DNA from: Aureobasidium sp. EXF-3400
Taxonomy: Eukaryota; Ascomycota; Dothideomycetes; Dothideales; Saccotheciaceae
Assembly: GCA_024195585.1 (NCBI GenBank)
Contig: SWBL01000489.1
Span: forward strand, 1 to 27,760
Direction of reading: 5' to 3'
DNA length: 27,760 bases
Shown here piece by piece: positions 10,353 to 20,905 of the stretch. A program made the position numbers and the translations under genes. A model generated the notes under the pieces. The model was not told the DNA's origin. It saw nothing but the letters and a program-made list of their open reading frames with translations, and made no database searches. Numbering within the stretch: position 1 is the stretch's first letter; each line of letters opens with the position of its first letter.

Positions 10353-11216
10353 ATACTTCTCCATACACTTACCTTCCGCAAGAGAGAATCGGGCGATCAT
10401 CTATTCAAAGATCTCATTCGAAAACTTGGCTACACTCGTAAGTTTTTCCCCTCCCCTCAGTGTGCTGAACACCGTCATTTGCAGCTACAGAAACGCACGA
10501 TCATGTTCAGAAAGACTAATTTCCAGTGCTTTTTAGGTGCCGACCTGGATGAAAACCTTTACGCAACTTTTGGAGAGTTTTCTTCCAACTTGCCTGAGTT
10601 GCATTCTCTGTATCATCTGGCAGTTGATGTCCAGGCTGTGGTCAATGGACCGCCACTGCCCGCTTTGGTGCTAACAAGCACTTACTCGAGGGTTGCACTT
10701 CCCAACGGTATGGAAGAAAGAGACGATGCAGATTACGACAAGACATGCAAGCCTAAGCTGATCGAAATGATCACCAAGGGCTATGAGATCAAACGCAGAT
10801 GTGGTTTAGCTTGTGACTGCGCTATCTGGGGCCCAATCCAGAAGCCCAGAAACAAGAAGGTAGACGGATCTGAACAGTCCAAAGACGCAGACGAACATAA
10901 GGACGACCAGACCAAATCATCAAATCAGACTGAACACAGCAGCCTCGACGAGTCTACTCTTTTGGTAGAGCAGAAGGCTGAACATCAAATCCATCGTCTA
11001 GACGAAAATCGAACTCAGCATATGGACGGACAGCTACAGGACCCGAGCGATACCGAATCCGCCGACTCTCTTGGTAAGTCAACAGCATCCCAACCATCAT
11101 GGAAAGACCATGAGTTGGAACAGAAAAGTGGCTCACAGTCACAGAGACAGTCCATGCATGAAGAGCTCAACACCATGCTTCTCACCTACAAATACGTGAG
11201 CAAAACCAATTACTAG
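10353..11216 (+). pseudogene. In-frame continuation of the DUF7587-like gene beyond the TAG
   Basis: Directly after the TAG the same frame reads ILLHTLTFRKRESGDHLF and on to 10437, then meets a GTAAGT donor at 10438. Splicing to the TTTTTAG ending at 10536 (99 nt, branch GACTAAT at 10514-10520) returns to the same frame and gives GYTRADLDENLYATFGEF, running to a TAG at 11214-11216. Exons 9206-9494, 9547-10437 and 10537-11216 total 1860 nt, an exact multiple of three with a single internal stop. The C-terminal half (from about 10855) is hydrophilic and rich in Asp, Glu, Gln, Ser and Lys, probably disordered. No homologue recognised. This stretch is either the second half of a gene interrupted by a nonsense mutation or sequencing error, or a true downstream part reached by an unrecognised splice or by readthrough. 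Confidence 0.5.
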
Positions 11217-13208
11217 GTAGTCATTCGAGACAGGACAGGGATATAAACAGACGACATTAGGGGGAAAATTAGGAGAAATATCATAGTACACAGCGGTATT
11301 TCAAGAACCCCTTCTTACAGTTCCTGTCTGCCACGTCAAGTCTGTCACATTTGTGCTGTAGCAATACACACAGGAGTTTCAAAACCAGAATTTTTGTATT
11401 CCTACATAAGGTGTAAGATGAATCAAGGAAGACGTGGTGTTTACCGAGTGTAGTGACTCTACCAGAGAACGCACCCACAAACACATGACTGAGCTCAGGA
11501 TAACTGTGCATTTGCATAGCTTGACTATCAGTGCAAGTCGTTGCAAGATGAGCTTGAAAGCGTCAGATCCAACGAAGAAGCAGGGACTTCGTAAAGTTGT
11601 TGATTAGCTTGAGGCTGTGAAACCGCACATCCTTTCGGAGACGCGCAAAGTGTCTACGGACGCTGATCGTCTGATATGCCTTCACTAACCGTCTGCTCGT
11701 TTTGATGGAAACTGCGCAGTTTCAAAGCAATTATCACTAAACATTATTGAAACAGATGGATCTGCATTTACAATCACCGTTGGGAGGTTTCCTAGGTTGC
11801 TGGAGATTTCTCAAATGAACTACCCTCGTCGAGTCATGTTGCTCTGGCAGCACAACAGGGTCATCCCCGCTTCCGAAATTTGATCTCAGTATCGTGAGCA
11901 GACCAAGTCCTTGTTGTATAATTGTTGTATGCACAATTAGCTGAATCCGGGTGCAAGTTTTTCACCGAGCAATCAAGGCATGTTTCCAGAGATGTGTTTA
12001 GATGCAGTGCAATCAATGTATTTCAGATCTGCTTCTCCGCGTTCAATTGCGTAAAGGAGGGCGAACAAATTGCAAGGACGCTAAGTCTAGTGATCAACCT
12101 CGTGCCGGCAAATATCAGATTGATGAACAAGCGGTTGTCGTAATGCTTTCTATTCCAGCAAGTGGAAGACAGCTGTGTGATCATGCTTGCGGTTTCTTGG
12201 TACGCGCTTCTAACATGCTTCTGCAAGGCTTTCAGTCTCGCCTCGGGTGGATGCATCTTGCAAGCCATGAATGTCGTCCCAGGGCGAAGAATGTGGGTCT
12301 CGTACCGGCATACTCAGCCATGCAAAAAACGATCAACGCGCGAAGTTCGTGTTCAGCTAGGAGAGATTCCAGTAGGGTTAAACCATGCCAAGTAAATTGG
12401 GGCGTTTGATGAGATCTCATTTATGGCTGCGAAAGACGTTACACATGAGAAACCAGCATGGGTATTGCAGTGATGGCAAGCGCACACATCACAGAGCTCG
12501 GATATGGTCCGGAATCTTGTACGAGACCGAAGTATCTGATCAATAAGGTTGAAAAACTGGAAAAAGTGGCTCTATGAGCGAGCAGTTTTTTTGCAACGAT
12601 TGGTAGAGTCGTCAGGCCGCTCTCTCGTAAGCATCGGCGTTAAGTGACCGCCGCACGGCTTCGGAGGATCCGGTAGCCGTGCCCGTTAGGAGGGAGGAGG
12701 GAGGAGCAAGAAGGAGCAACCGGCCAAGCAGCCCCTACTCAGCATCCAATACAACAATTACCACCTAAGACGCGCGAGCGCAGACATCCATCTGACAAAC
12801 CCAAGGTGTCGTCGGTCATCAAGGACGAAAAAAATCAGGCCCGTTCTGACGAAGATCGCTCGTTGAGTGGACCGCAGTTCGATCAGACTCAGAGTTGCAA
12901 GGGAAAGTCGTCATTACATTTCTTTGGACTCGCGTTTCGAGACGCTCTGCCGCGTTGGACACATCCGCCGCTTTCCTTCCCTTCCACCACACTCACTGGC
13001 ATCTTCCTAGCCTGACACAGTCTGGACAGACAACCTCCGACTTTTGTCGCCTCCTTCGCTCACTCATTCAGCTATCGCATGCTTGTAGGCTTTAAGCAGC
13101 GAGCCTGATCCTGGCTCTTGAGGCTCACCCGGACGCCTCGGCGCCCACCTTGAATGGTCGACATCGGACAATCACTTACTACTCTGCCTCGACTATCTAT
13201 AATTCACC
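11217..13208. other. Gene-poor region upstream of the flippase gene
   Basis: About 2 kb without a supported gene. Reading frames here are short, overlap one another on both strands and lack codon bias. I found no tRNA, transposase fragment or terminal repeats. From about 12600 the region looks like the flippase promoter and leader: a nested palindrome (12653-12682), a polypurine tract (12689-12718) and a CT-rich leader after about 12950. Confidence 0.45.
12653..12682. promoter_or_regulatory. Nested inverted repeat containing CGG-N5-CCG
   Basis: GCACGGCT (12653-12660) is matched exactly by its reverse complement AGCCGTGC (12675-12682). Inside it, CGGA (12662-12665) pairs with TCCG (12669-12672), so the whole 30-bp element can fold as a two-stage hairpin. 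The inner part also reads CGG-AGGAT-CCG, the inverted-triplet layout recognised by Zn2Cys6 cluster factors. It lies about 530 bp upstream of the flippase ATG and just before a G-rich polypurine tract. The symmetry is seen directly; the role is inference. Confidence 0.35.
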
Positions 13209-16200
13209 ATGGCCATCCAACCCTACCAGGAAGACAATGAGGCTTCCTCTGGACCGCTTGACACCGCTCCTGCAAAGCGATTACGCTGGGCTACCCAGAG
13301 AGTAGCCGGCTCACAAGGCGGCTCAAAACGCCAATCAATTCTTAGACGTCTCTCCCACAAGAAGCGCTCGACCGACGACTCGGCCAAGCGAGAATCAAAT
13401 GGAACCGACCTCGAATCTGTACCCGAAGGCTCCGAGGCTTCGACAGAGCAGGCTGGTGCCGGTCGCCGCGTCTTCTTCAACATGCCACTGCCTGAGGATG
13501 CACGCGACGAAGAAGGACACCCTATCGCCCAATTTGTGCGAAACAAGATTCGCACCGCAAAGTACACCCCCATCAGTTTCATACCCAAGAATTTGTGGTT
13601 CCAGTTCCACAACATCGCCAATATCTATTTCTTGTTCATCATTATCCTTTCGGTACGTAACCTTCGCTGTGCCCTTCGGATTCATACTGACTAGCCCTCG
13701 TCAGATCTTTCCCATCTTTGGCGCCTCAAATCCTGGTCTCAGTGCCGTACCGCTGATTGTTATTGTGACCATCACCGCAATTAAAGATGCGATCGAGGAT
13801 TGGAGAAGAACAGTTCTCGATAATGAACTTAATAACGCCCCCGCTCACCGTCTCGTCGACTGGGAAAACGTGAATACAGCAGAAGACCAAATCTCGTTGT
13901 GGCGAAAGTTCAAGAAGGCAAATACCCGAGCTATCACTTTTGTCTGGCATCTTTGGAAGAACCGCAAAGAGTCCAAAGCCGAGAAGCGAAACTCCCAGAA
14001 AGATAAAGCCTTGGATGAGGGCGGGGACACTAGACGACCATCCATGTACTCTCAGCGCATGTCTGTGATTTCCATGGCCACCGAAGAACCTGGCGCCATG
14101 GAGATGACACCAGTGCATTCACCAATGCCAGCTTCGGCCATGGAGGGAAGCAAAGAGATGGATTTGGGTGACCATATCAGAAAATCTCTCGAGAACGATG
14201 CTCTCAAACCTGGCGACTTGCATCAAGTTGTTGAAGTCGCAAAGGACCCTACCGATCCTAGTGCACCTATCCCGAAACGATTCTACGGTAACATAATCAA
14301 CCCCACCAAACCCACCGGAAAAGCGCGGTTCAAGAAGGATTGTTGGAAGAACGTGCAAGTCGGAGACTTTGTGAGACTCTACAACGAAGAATCAATTCCT
14401 GCGGACATCGTCGTCTTGTCGACCTCTGATCCCGATGGAGCTTGTTATGTCGAGACCAAGAACTTGGATGGAGAGACCAACCTGAAGGTCCGCCAGGCTC
14501 TACACTGCGGTCAGAAGGTCAAGAGAGCTCGTGACTGTGAACGGGCTGAATTTGTCCTGGAGAGTGAACCGCCTCACGCCAATCTTTACTCCTACAGCGG
14601 AGCTGTTCGATGGAAGCAATACGGTAGCAAGAACTCGGATGTTGAAGCTGCTGATATGGCTGAACCCGTTTCTATCAACAACATGTTGCTCCGAGGATGT
14701 TCCATTCGCAATACTGAGTGGGTCTTGGGTATCGTCGTTTTCACTGGAGAAGAGACCAAGATCATGCTCAACTCTGGTATCACTCCTACGAAGCGCGCAC
14801 AAATCTCAAAGGACCTGAACTGGAACGTCATATACAACTTCATTATCCTGTTCTTCATGTGTCTTATCTCGGCTGTAGTGCAAGGTACTACCTGGGGCAA
14901 AGGAGACGAATCACTCGACTTTTTCGAATTTGGCTCCTACGGCGGTACACCAGGTCTCAACGGCTTCATTACATTCTGGGCTGCCATCATTCTCTTCCAA
15001 AACTTGGTACCCATCTCACTCTACATCACCCTGGAAATTATTCGTACTGCTCAGGCTTTCTTCATCTACAGCGACACTTTCATGTACTATGCGCCAGTCG
15101 ATTATCCCTGCACCCCCAAATCGTGGAACATCTCCGACGACCTTGGTCAGATTGAGTACATCTTCTCTGACAAGACCGGCACACTGACCCAGAATGTCAT
15201 GGAGTTCAAAAAGGTTACGATCAATGGCGTGCCTTATGGAGAAGCATATACCGAAGCTCTGGCCGGCATGCAGAAACGACAAGGAATTGATACCGATGCT
15301 GAAGGCGCTAAAGCTCGTGTTCAGATAGCTCGCGCTAAAGTCAAGATGCTCGAGGACTTACGCAAGCTACATGACAACCCTTACCTTCTGGACGAAAACG
15401 TGACCTTTGTCGCGCCCGACTATGTTTCCGACTTGACTGGAGCTTCTGGACCTGAACAGAAAGCAGCCAATGAGTATTTCATGCTTGCACTTGCGCTCTG
15501 CCATACCGTGATTACTGAGCGTACCCCTGGTGATCCACCGAAGCTGGAGTTTAAAGCACAATCGCCTGATGAGGCTGCGCTTGTCGCAACGGCCAGGGAT
15601 TGTGGCTTCACAGTTCTGGGTCGCTCGAACGATGGAATCATTGTCAATGTTCTCGGCGAGGAGCGCCAGTACACTGTTCTCAATATATTGGAGTTCAACT
15701 CATCCAGAAAGCGCATGAGTGCCATTGTCCGGATGCCCAACGGAAAGATTGTTCTCTTCTGCAAAGGTGCTGACAGCATCATTTACTCAAGGTTGAAGAA
15801 GGGTGAACAGCCGGGATTGAGAAAGACCACTGCTGACCATCTCGAGATGTTTGCTCGAGAAGGTTTGCGTACACTGTGCATTGCTCAAAGAGAACTCGAC
15901 GAGGAGGAATACCAAATTTGGAACAAACAACACGATATCGCTGCAGCAGCTATTCAGAACCGTGAGGAGAAGCTCGAAGAAGTCTCTGACGCCATTGAGC
16001 GCGACCTCACCCTTCTTGGAGGAACCGCTATCGAAGACAGACTCCAAGACGGTGTACCCGATGCAATTCAGCTCCTTGCTCAGGCAGGTATCAAGCTATG
16101 GGTCTTGACAGGAGACAAGGTCGAGACGGCCATCAACATCGGGTTCTCCTGCAACCTGCTGGGCAATGACATGGATCTCATCGTTTTGAACGTTCAAGAT

Positions 16201-18056
16201 GAGAATCTAGCTAGTGCTGAAGCAGAACTCGACAAGAACTTGGCTATCTTCGGCAAAACTGGATCTGATGAGGAACTCATTGCTGCAAAGAAGAATCACG
16301 AACCGCCAGCACCGACTCACGCTGTTATCATTGACGGTGAGACGTTGAAGCTCATGCTTGACGATAGACTGAGACAAAAGTTCCTGCTTCTGTGTAAGGA
16401 ATGTAAATCGGTCCTCTGTTGTCGTGTCAGTCCCAGTCAGAAGGCTGCCGTTGTTGGCATGGTCAAGAACGGGCTCGATGTCATGACTTTGGCCATCGGT
16501 GACGGTGCCAATGACGTTGCTATGATTCAGAAAGCTCACGTCGGTGTTGGTATCGCTGGTGAGGAAGGCAGACAAGCAGTCATGTCCTCTGACTATGCGA
16601 TTGGTCAATTCAGATTCCTTACAAGGCTTGTTCTGGTACACGGACGCTGGTCCTACCGCCGACTTGCCGAAACCATTGCAAACTTCTTCTACAAGGTATT
16701 TCGTTGCTTCCGCTCTTTACATCGACTTATTGCTAACATCTCCAAAGAATATCATCTGGACTTTCGCTCTCTTCTGGTATCAGATCTATGCCAACTTCGA
16801 TTGTTCATACATCTTCGACTACTCGTACATTCTACTTTACAACCTGGCGTTCACCTCTCTACCGGTCATTCTGATGGGAATCTTGGATCAGGATGTCGAC
16901 GACAAAGTGTCCCTTGCAGTGCCTCAGCTTTACAGACGTGGAATTGAGAGAAAAGAGTGGACACAGATCAAGTTCTGGTATGGTGAAGTGACTTCAAACC
17001 TGATGCTCGAGCTAACGGCATGACAGGACATACATGGTTGATGGTTTCTACCAGTCGCTCATCTGCTTTTTCCTTCCGTACCTCCTTTTCCAGCCAGCCA
17101 ATTTCAACACTGAGTCAGGCCGAAACGTCAACGACTATCAGCGCATTGGTGTGTATATTGCAAACTCCATTGTCGTGGTGGCCAACGTCTATATATTGAT
17201 GAACGCCTACCGATGGGATTGGTTCTTCACCCTCATTACAACAATTTCCATTCTGCTTATCTGGACCTGGACTGGTATCTACTCCTCATTCACCGTTGGC
17301 TTCACGTTCTACAAGGCGGGTGCCGAATCCTATGGAGCTTTAAGTTTCTGGGCGCTAACGATGATGGTAATCGTCGTTGCTCTACTCCCTCGCTTTGCCG
17401 CAAAATCTTTCCAGAAAATCTTCATGCCTCGCGACATCGATGTCATCCGTGAGCAGGTCAGACAAGGCAAATTTGACTATCTCAAGAACGTGGATCCACA
17501 AAATTTGGATGACGTTAATCCACCTCCTCAAGAGAAAGTGTCAGATTCTACCTCAAGTTCCGAGATAAGCAAGCCTTCAGGAGCACACAGACTTGCTCAC
17601 AAATTGTCCCACAACAGAGTCCCAACAGAAGACGAACGCCCAATCTATCCACCCTCAATAGCAGCAACAGCAACGACCCGCAATGCTAGATCACACAACG
17701 GCAGCGATGGTACTGATTACACTGGACATCGTTCTTCTATCGAGCGGACGTTTCCTGCGGTCGGACAAGTGACATCTCGTCCATCCGAAGACTTTGGTCA
17801 CAGCCCGATAGATTTTTACCGACCTCCAGTCATCGCCGGAGGCTTTGAGTCACCTGCACCACGACCGAGTTACGACCGACCAAGGCCTTCCTTCGATCGA
17901 TTGAGAGCCAGCATGGACTTTGAAAGGACTCGGCCATCCTTTGAGAGCTCGCGAGACTTTACCAGTGCGGCATATCTAACGCGGGTGGAAAGCAGCCATA
18001 CACCTGCTGGTACACCTGCTGCGGTAGAGCGAAAAGACATCGGCTACGCCATTTAA
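13209..18056 (+). CDS. DNF1: P4-type phospholipid flippase ATPase, Dnf1/Dnf2-like
   Basis: Moves phospholipids from the outer to the inner leaflet of the plasma membrane and endosomes, normally with a Cdc50/Lem3-type beta subunit. Four exons, 13209-13652, 13705-16695, 16748-16977 and 17027-18056, give 1564 residues; introns are 49-52 nt. Seen in order: a basic N-terminal tail, the P4 N-terminal signature (about 92-145, YTPISFIPKNLWFQFHN), TM1-2, the actuator motif DGETN (403-407), the TM4 motif PISLY (from Pro584) that replaces the PEGL of cation pumps, the phosphorylation site DKTGTLT (Asp637), the nucleotide-binding KGAD motif, TGDK (from Thr950), GDGAND (from 1080), then TM5-10 (NFDCSYIFDYSY, GIYSSF). 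A disordered tail of about 200 residues follows, with repeated RPS(F/Y)(D/E) units near 1501-1550. The Dnf1/2 branch is favoured over Drs2 by IEYIFSDKTGTLTQNVMEFKK and the long insert after TM2. The choice between DNF1 and DNF2 is not possible here. Confidence 0.95.
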
Positions 18057-18524
18057 CAAGGAGCGTGATGTGAGCGCCGTTTGTACAAAAGGCTAGGAGC
18101 GAAGGCGTTATGTCTTTCGGTTGTCTTGATTAATGTCTGTTTCACATGGCGTACTGCTTGGTTGTGGTTTTGATGATTTTGATTTTTGCATAGATTTGAT
18201 TCGAGTTAGTTAAGATTCCCTGCTGTCATTCTTTGAGACAAAGCGTTTGCCATGGCTTGTTGATAGGTTCTGAATATCATCGATTTATCGTTTTGCCTGA
18301 CTTGGTGCGAAATGGTTCATGAGTTGCATGTCTTGGCGTGAAGTGTTTTGATGTGCAAACAGCCCGCGCGGCGAGACAAGAGGCAACGTGACACCAGAGC
18401 ATGCCACACTAGAATTTGGTCTTTCCATTCATTACATCTCACAGCAGCGCCCGACTGATGACATGCGATAAGGTTCGCTGTGACCGCGTCGGCTCTTCAT
18501 CTAGCTGAGAAAAACAACATCATC
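18057..18524. other. Intergenic region between flippase and signal peptide peptidase genes
   Basis: Flippase 3' region, T-rich up to about 18350, then the promoter of the next gene. Two very short upstream ORFs (ATG at 18458, stop 18506-18508; ATG at 18463, stop 18469-18471) precede the next start without overlapping it. No gene or RNA seen. Confidence 0.45.
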
Positions 18525-20465
18525 ATGGCTACCGACGGCAGCGACAGCGGCCCTGGACCGATCAGCGAACTGCTAGGCATGTTGGCCTATGCATTCGCCC
18601 AAGTACAACCGTTGCTTCCCTTGTATACTCATCTCGTTCTTTCGGCACTATTTCCCATCATCACAGGTGCTTACTCTTCACTTTCACGACCTTTATCAGC
18701 AGCAAAGCCTGTCAAGGACCCAACAGCCCAGCGTGGAGCCGATGAGCAAGACGACCCAGATGGAGATGAGGATGGCATCCAGAAGATGGAGGGATTAAGT
18801 CCCAGTGATGCCGTCATCTTTCCTCTGCTCGCTGGATGTACGTTGGGTGGCCTTTACCTGCTCATCAAGTACATGGGTGCTTCATTACTGAACAAAGTCT
18901 TGCGCTGGTACTTTTCGGCAATGGCCATATTCAGTGTCGCCAAACTCATCAATGATGGTCTTGGTGTGGCCGAATCTTTCTGTTTTCCGCACTACTACAC
19001 CGAGGGAGGGGTCCTGTGGAAAGTCAGCCAACCCGAAAAGAAGGCGATCCACTCAGCCATTTGCACGAGACCATCTCCTCTGCCAGGAGTCTTGGGTCGC
19101 ATCATTCTTCCTCAACGCGTCCTTGATGCCTTTTGGATATTGCGCGGTCTTCTTAGGCGCAAGTACCGTCTGCGATTCCAACTGTCCAGCTTGGTCAAAT
19201 TCAAGGTCACTCTTACGCTTCGCACAATCCTTTCGACCGCCGTCGCACTCGCAACCATCTTCTGCTCTAACTTTGTGATCGACACATGGTGGCTTACCAA
19301 TCTGCAAGGATTTGCTTTCTCTTACAGTGCGCTTCAACTTATGTCTCCTACCACATTTGGAACTGGCTCCCTTATCCTGAGCGCATTGTTCTTCTACGAC
19401 ATCTACTTTGTCTTCTACACTCCTTTGATGGTTACTGTAGCCACCAAGCTCGATGTGCCTATCAAGCTATTGTTCCCCAGACCCCTCGAAGATGGTCAGG
19501 TCGCTGCAGACAGGAAACTGGCTATGCTCGGTCTGGGAGACATTGTGATTCCTGGCATGATGATCGGACTCGCCTTGAGATTCGATCTTCATATGTTCTA
19601 CCTAAAGAGACAGTCAAAGCGTGTCAAGTCTGCTCAAGCAGATGCCGACAAGAAACAGGAAAACAGCAAAAGTAAGGTCGATGAAGAAGTTCAGAAGGAA
19701 CCCTACCGCCCTGTCACTGGCCACTGGGGCAACAAGTTCTGGACCACCTCCTGGATTGGCCGCTCTTTGCTACCCAAGTACGACTCCAAGAAACCCACTC
19801 GCAATCCTATTCCTACGTTTTCGAAGCCATACTTCTATGCTTCGATTGTTGGCTACATTCTTGGAATGTGCGTCACGCTGGGTATCATGCAGATTTTCAA
19901 CCATGCTCAACCTGCCCTTCTTTACTTGGTTCCTGGTGTTCTGGGAAGTTTATGGTTGACCGCACTGGTCAGAGGAGAACTCAAGCAAATGTGGAACTTC
20001 ACCGAAGCAAGCGACGAGGAAGAGGAAGAGGACGAAAACAAGAAGAAAGAAAAGGCCAAGAAGGACGCAGAGGAAAAGGTTGAAGACAAGAAGGAGTCCA
20101 CTTCCTGGTGGGGCAAGAGTTTCTTCTCGGCAGAGAAGACAGAACGCAATGCAAAGAGACTTGAGAAACAGATTGCAAAGAGCGTTGGTGGCGATGACAA
20201 GAGCGACAGCGAAGACAAGAGCAGTGGTAAGAAGGAAAAGCACAGCGACAAGACCTTCTTCCATTTCTCATTCACGCCCGCCGTATCTAAGAACTCATCA
20301 CTAGCCAGCGACGTGAAGAAGCGCTCATCGGCTGTGGAGATGGATAGCGCTACTCTGATCAGCGATTCTCAGGCAGCCGAGACGAATGGACAAGGTCCCA
20401 AGTGGAGAGGCGCAGGCCCACAAGAGACCAACGAGGAGCGGGCCGGCAAGAGAAGACGCATCTGA
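18525..20465 (+). CDS. Signal peptide peptidase family intramembrane aspartyl protease
   Basis: ER-type presenilin-fold protease that cleaves signal peptides and membrane segments inside the bilayer. Single exon of 646 residues. Catalytic motifs are intact: YD in FFYDIYFVF (Asp292), GLGD in MLGLGDIVIPG (Asp339) and PAL in AQPALLYL (463-465). Around nine hydrophobic segments precede residue 500. I chose ATG 18525 because the frame upstream to 18480 has only a GTG and an extra 15 unremarkable residues. The protein is much longer than the human enzyme (about 380): there is an acidic loop between TM1 and TM2 (about 68-88) and a roughly 145-residue C-terminal tail of alternating Glu- and Lys-rich runs (EEEEEDENKKKEKAKK), ending in GKRRRI. 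The long charged tail recalls fungal relatives such as yeast Ypf1, but this is from memory. Confidence 0.93.
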   Translation: MATDGSDSGPGPISELLGMLAYAFAQVQPLLPLYTHLVLSALFPIITGAYSSLSRPLSAAKPVKDPTAQRGADEQDDPDGDEDGIQKMEGLSPSDAVIFPLLAGCTLGGLYLLIKYMGASLLNKVLRWYFSAMAIFSVAKLINDGLGVAESFCFPHYYTEGGVLWKVSQPEKKAIHSAICTRPSPLPGVLGRIILPQRVLDAFWILRGLLRRKYRLRFQLSSLVKFKVTLTLRTILSTAVALATIFCSNFVIDTWWLTNLQGFAFSYSALQLMSPTTFGTGSLILSALFFYDIYFVFYTPLMVTVATKLDVPIKLLFPRPLEDGQVAADRKLAMLGLGDIVIPGMMIGLALRFDLHMFYLKRQSKRVKSAQADADKKQENSKSKVDEEVQKEPYRPVTGHWGNKFWTTSWIGRSLLPKYDSKKPTRNPIPTFSKPYFYASIVGYILGMCVTLGIMQIFNHAQPALLYLVPGVLGSLWLTALVRGELKQMWNFTEASDEEEEEDENKKKEKAKKDAEEKVEDKKESTSWWGKSFFSAEKTERNAKRLEKQIAKSVGGDDKSDSEDKSSGKKEKHSDKTFFHFSFTPAVSKNSSLASDVKKRSSAVEMDSATLISDSQAAETNGQGPKWRGAGPQETNEERAGKRRRI

Positions 20466-20905
20466 TGGTTTCAAAGAAGGATTCTGGAAGGATGTCCAGT
20501 AAGGTAGCATAAGTAGCAAACAAACATCGCGAGTAGCAGTTCGTGATAGCGAACATTGCCATGACAGTTCAGTCCAGGACCTCTCTTTGCATCGAGAAGC
20601 ATCGATCTTGATTGGGAGGGCACGAGAAATCAGCTTACTGGATGTAGTTAGATCTTGCTCGCTTGCTCCTTCCTTCTCGCAGTCACGAAAGCTCACTTTG
20701 GTTCTCGTCTATATCAATAATCTCTAGCAGAGTCCACGCTGACAACGACATGAAGCGAAAGACACTGTGAATGATGCAATCAAGACATGCGAGAGGATAC
20801 CAAGAAGATTCTGTTCGAGCATGATATCGTAGGTATCGTATACATCGTATGTGCATCAGCAAGGTCGCAACCACATGCACGCGGCCGGTCCAAGCATCAG
20901 ACCAG
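20466..20905. other. Convergent intergenic region
   Basis: Shared 3' region of the signal peptide peptidase gene (+) and the Mpv17-family gene (-). ATCGTA is repeated near 20826-20850 (ATCGTAGGTATCGTATACATCGTA). No ORF with coding character. Confidence 0.45.

Noticed and set aside
12596..12650. TGGTAGAGTCGTCAG, reminiscent of a tRNA D-arm
   Set aside because: No acceptor stem, anticodon stem or T arm can be completed around it.
11217..13208. Possible hidden transposon or biosynthetic gene remnant in the 2 kb gap
   Set aside because: I looked for terminal repeats, transposase motifs and coding bias on both strands and found none.
18480..18524. In-frame extension of the signal peptide peptidase upstream of ATG 18525
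   Set aside because: It would need a GTG start; the ATG at 18525 is the first in frame and the added residues show no family feature.
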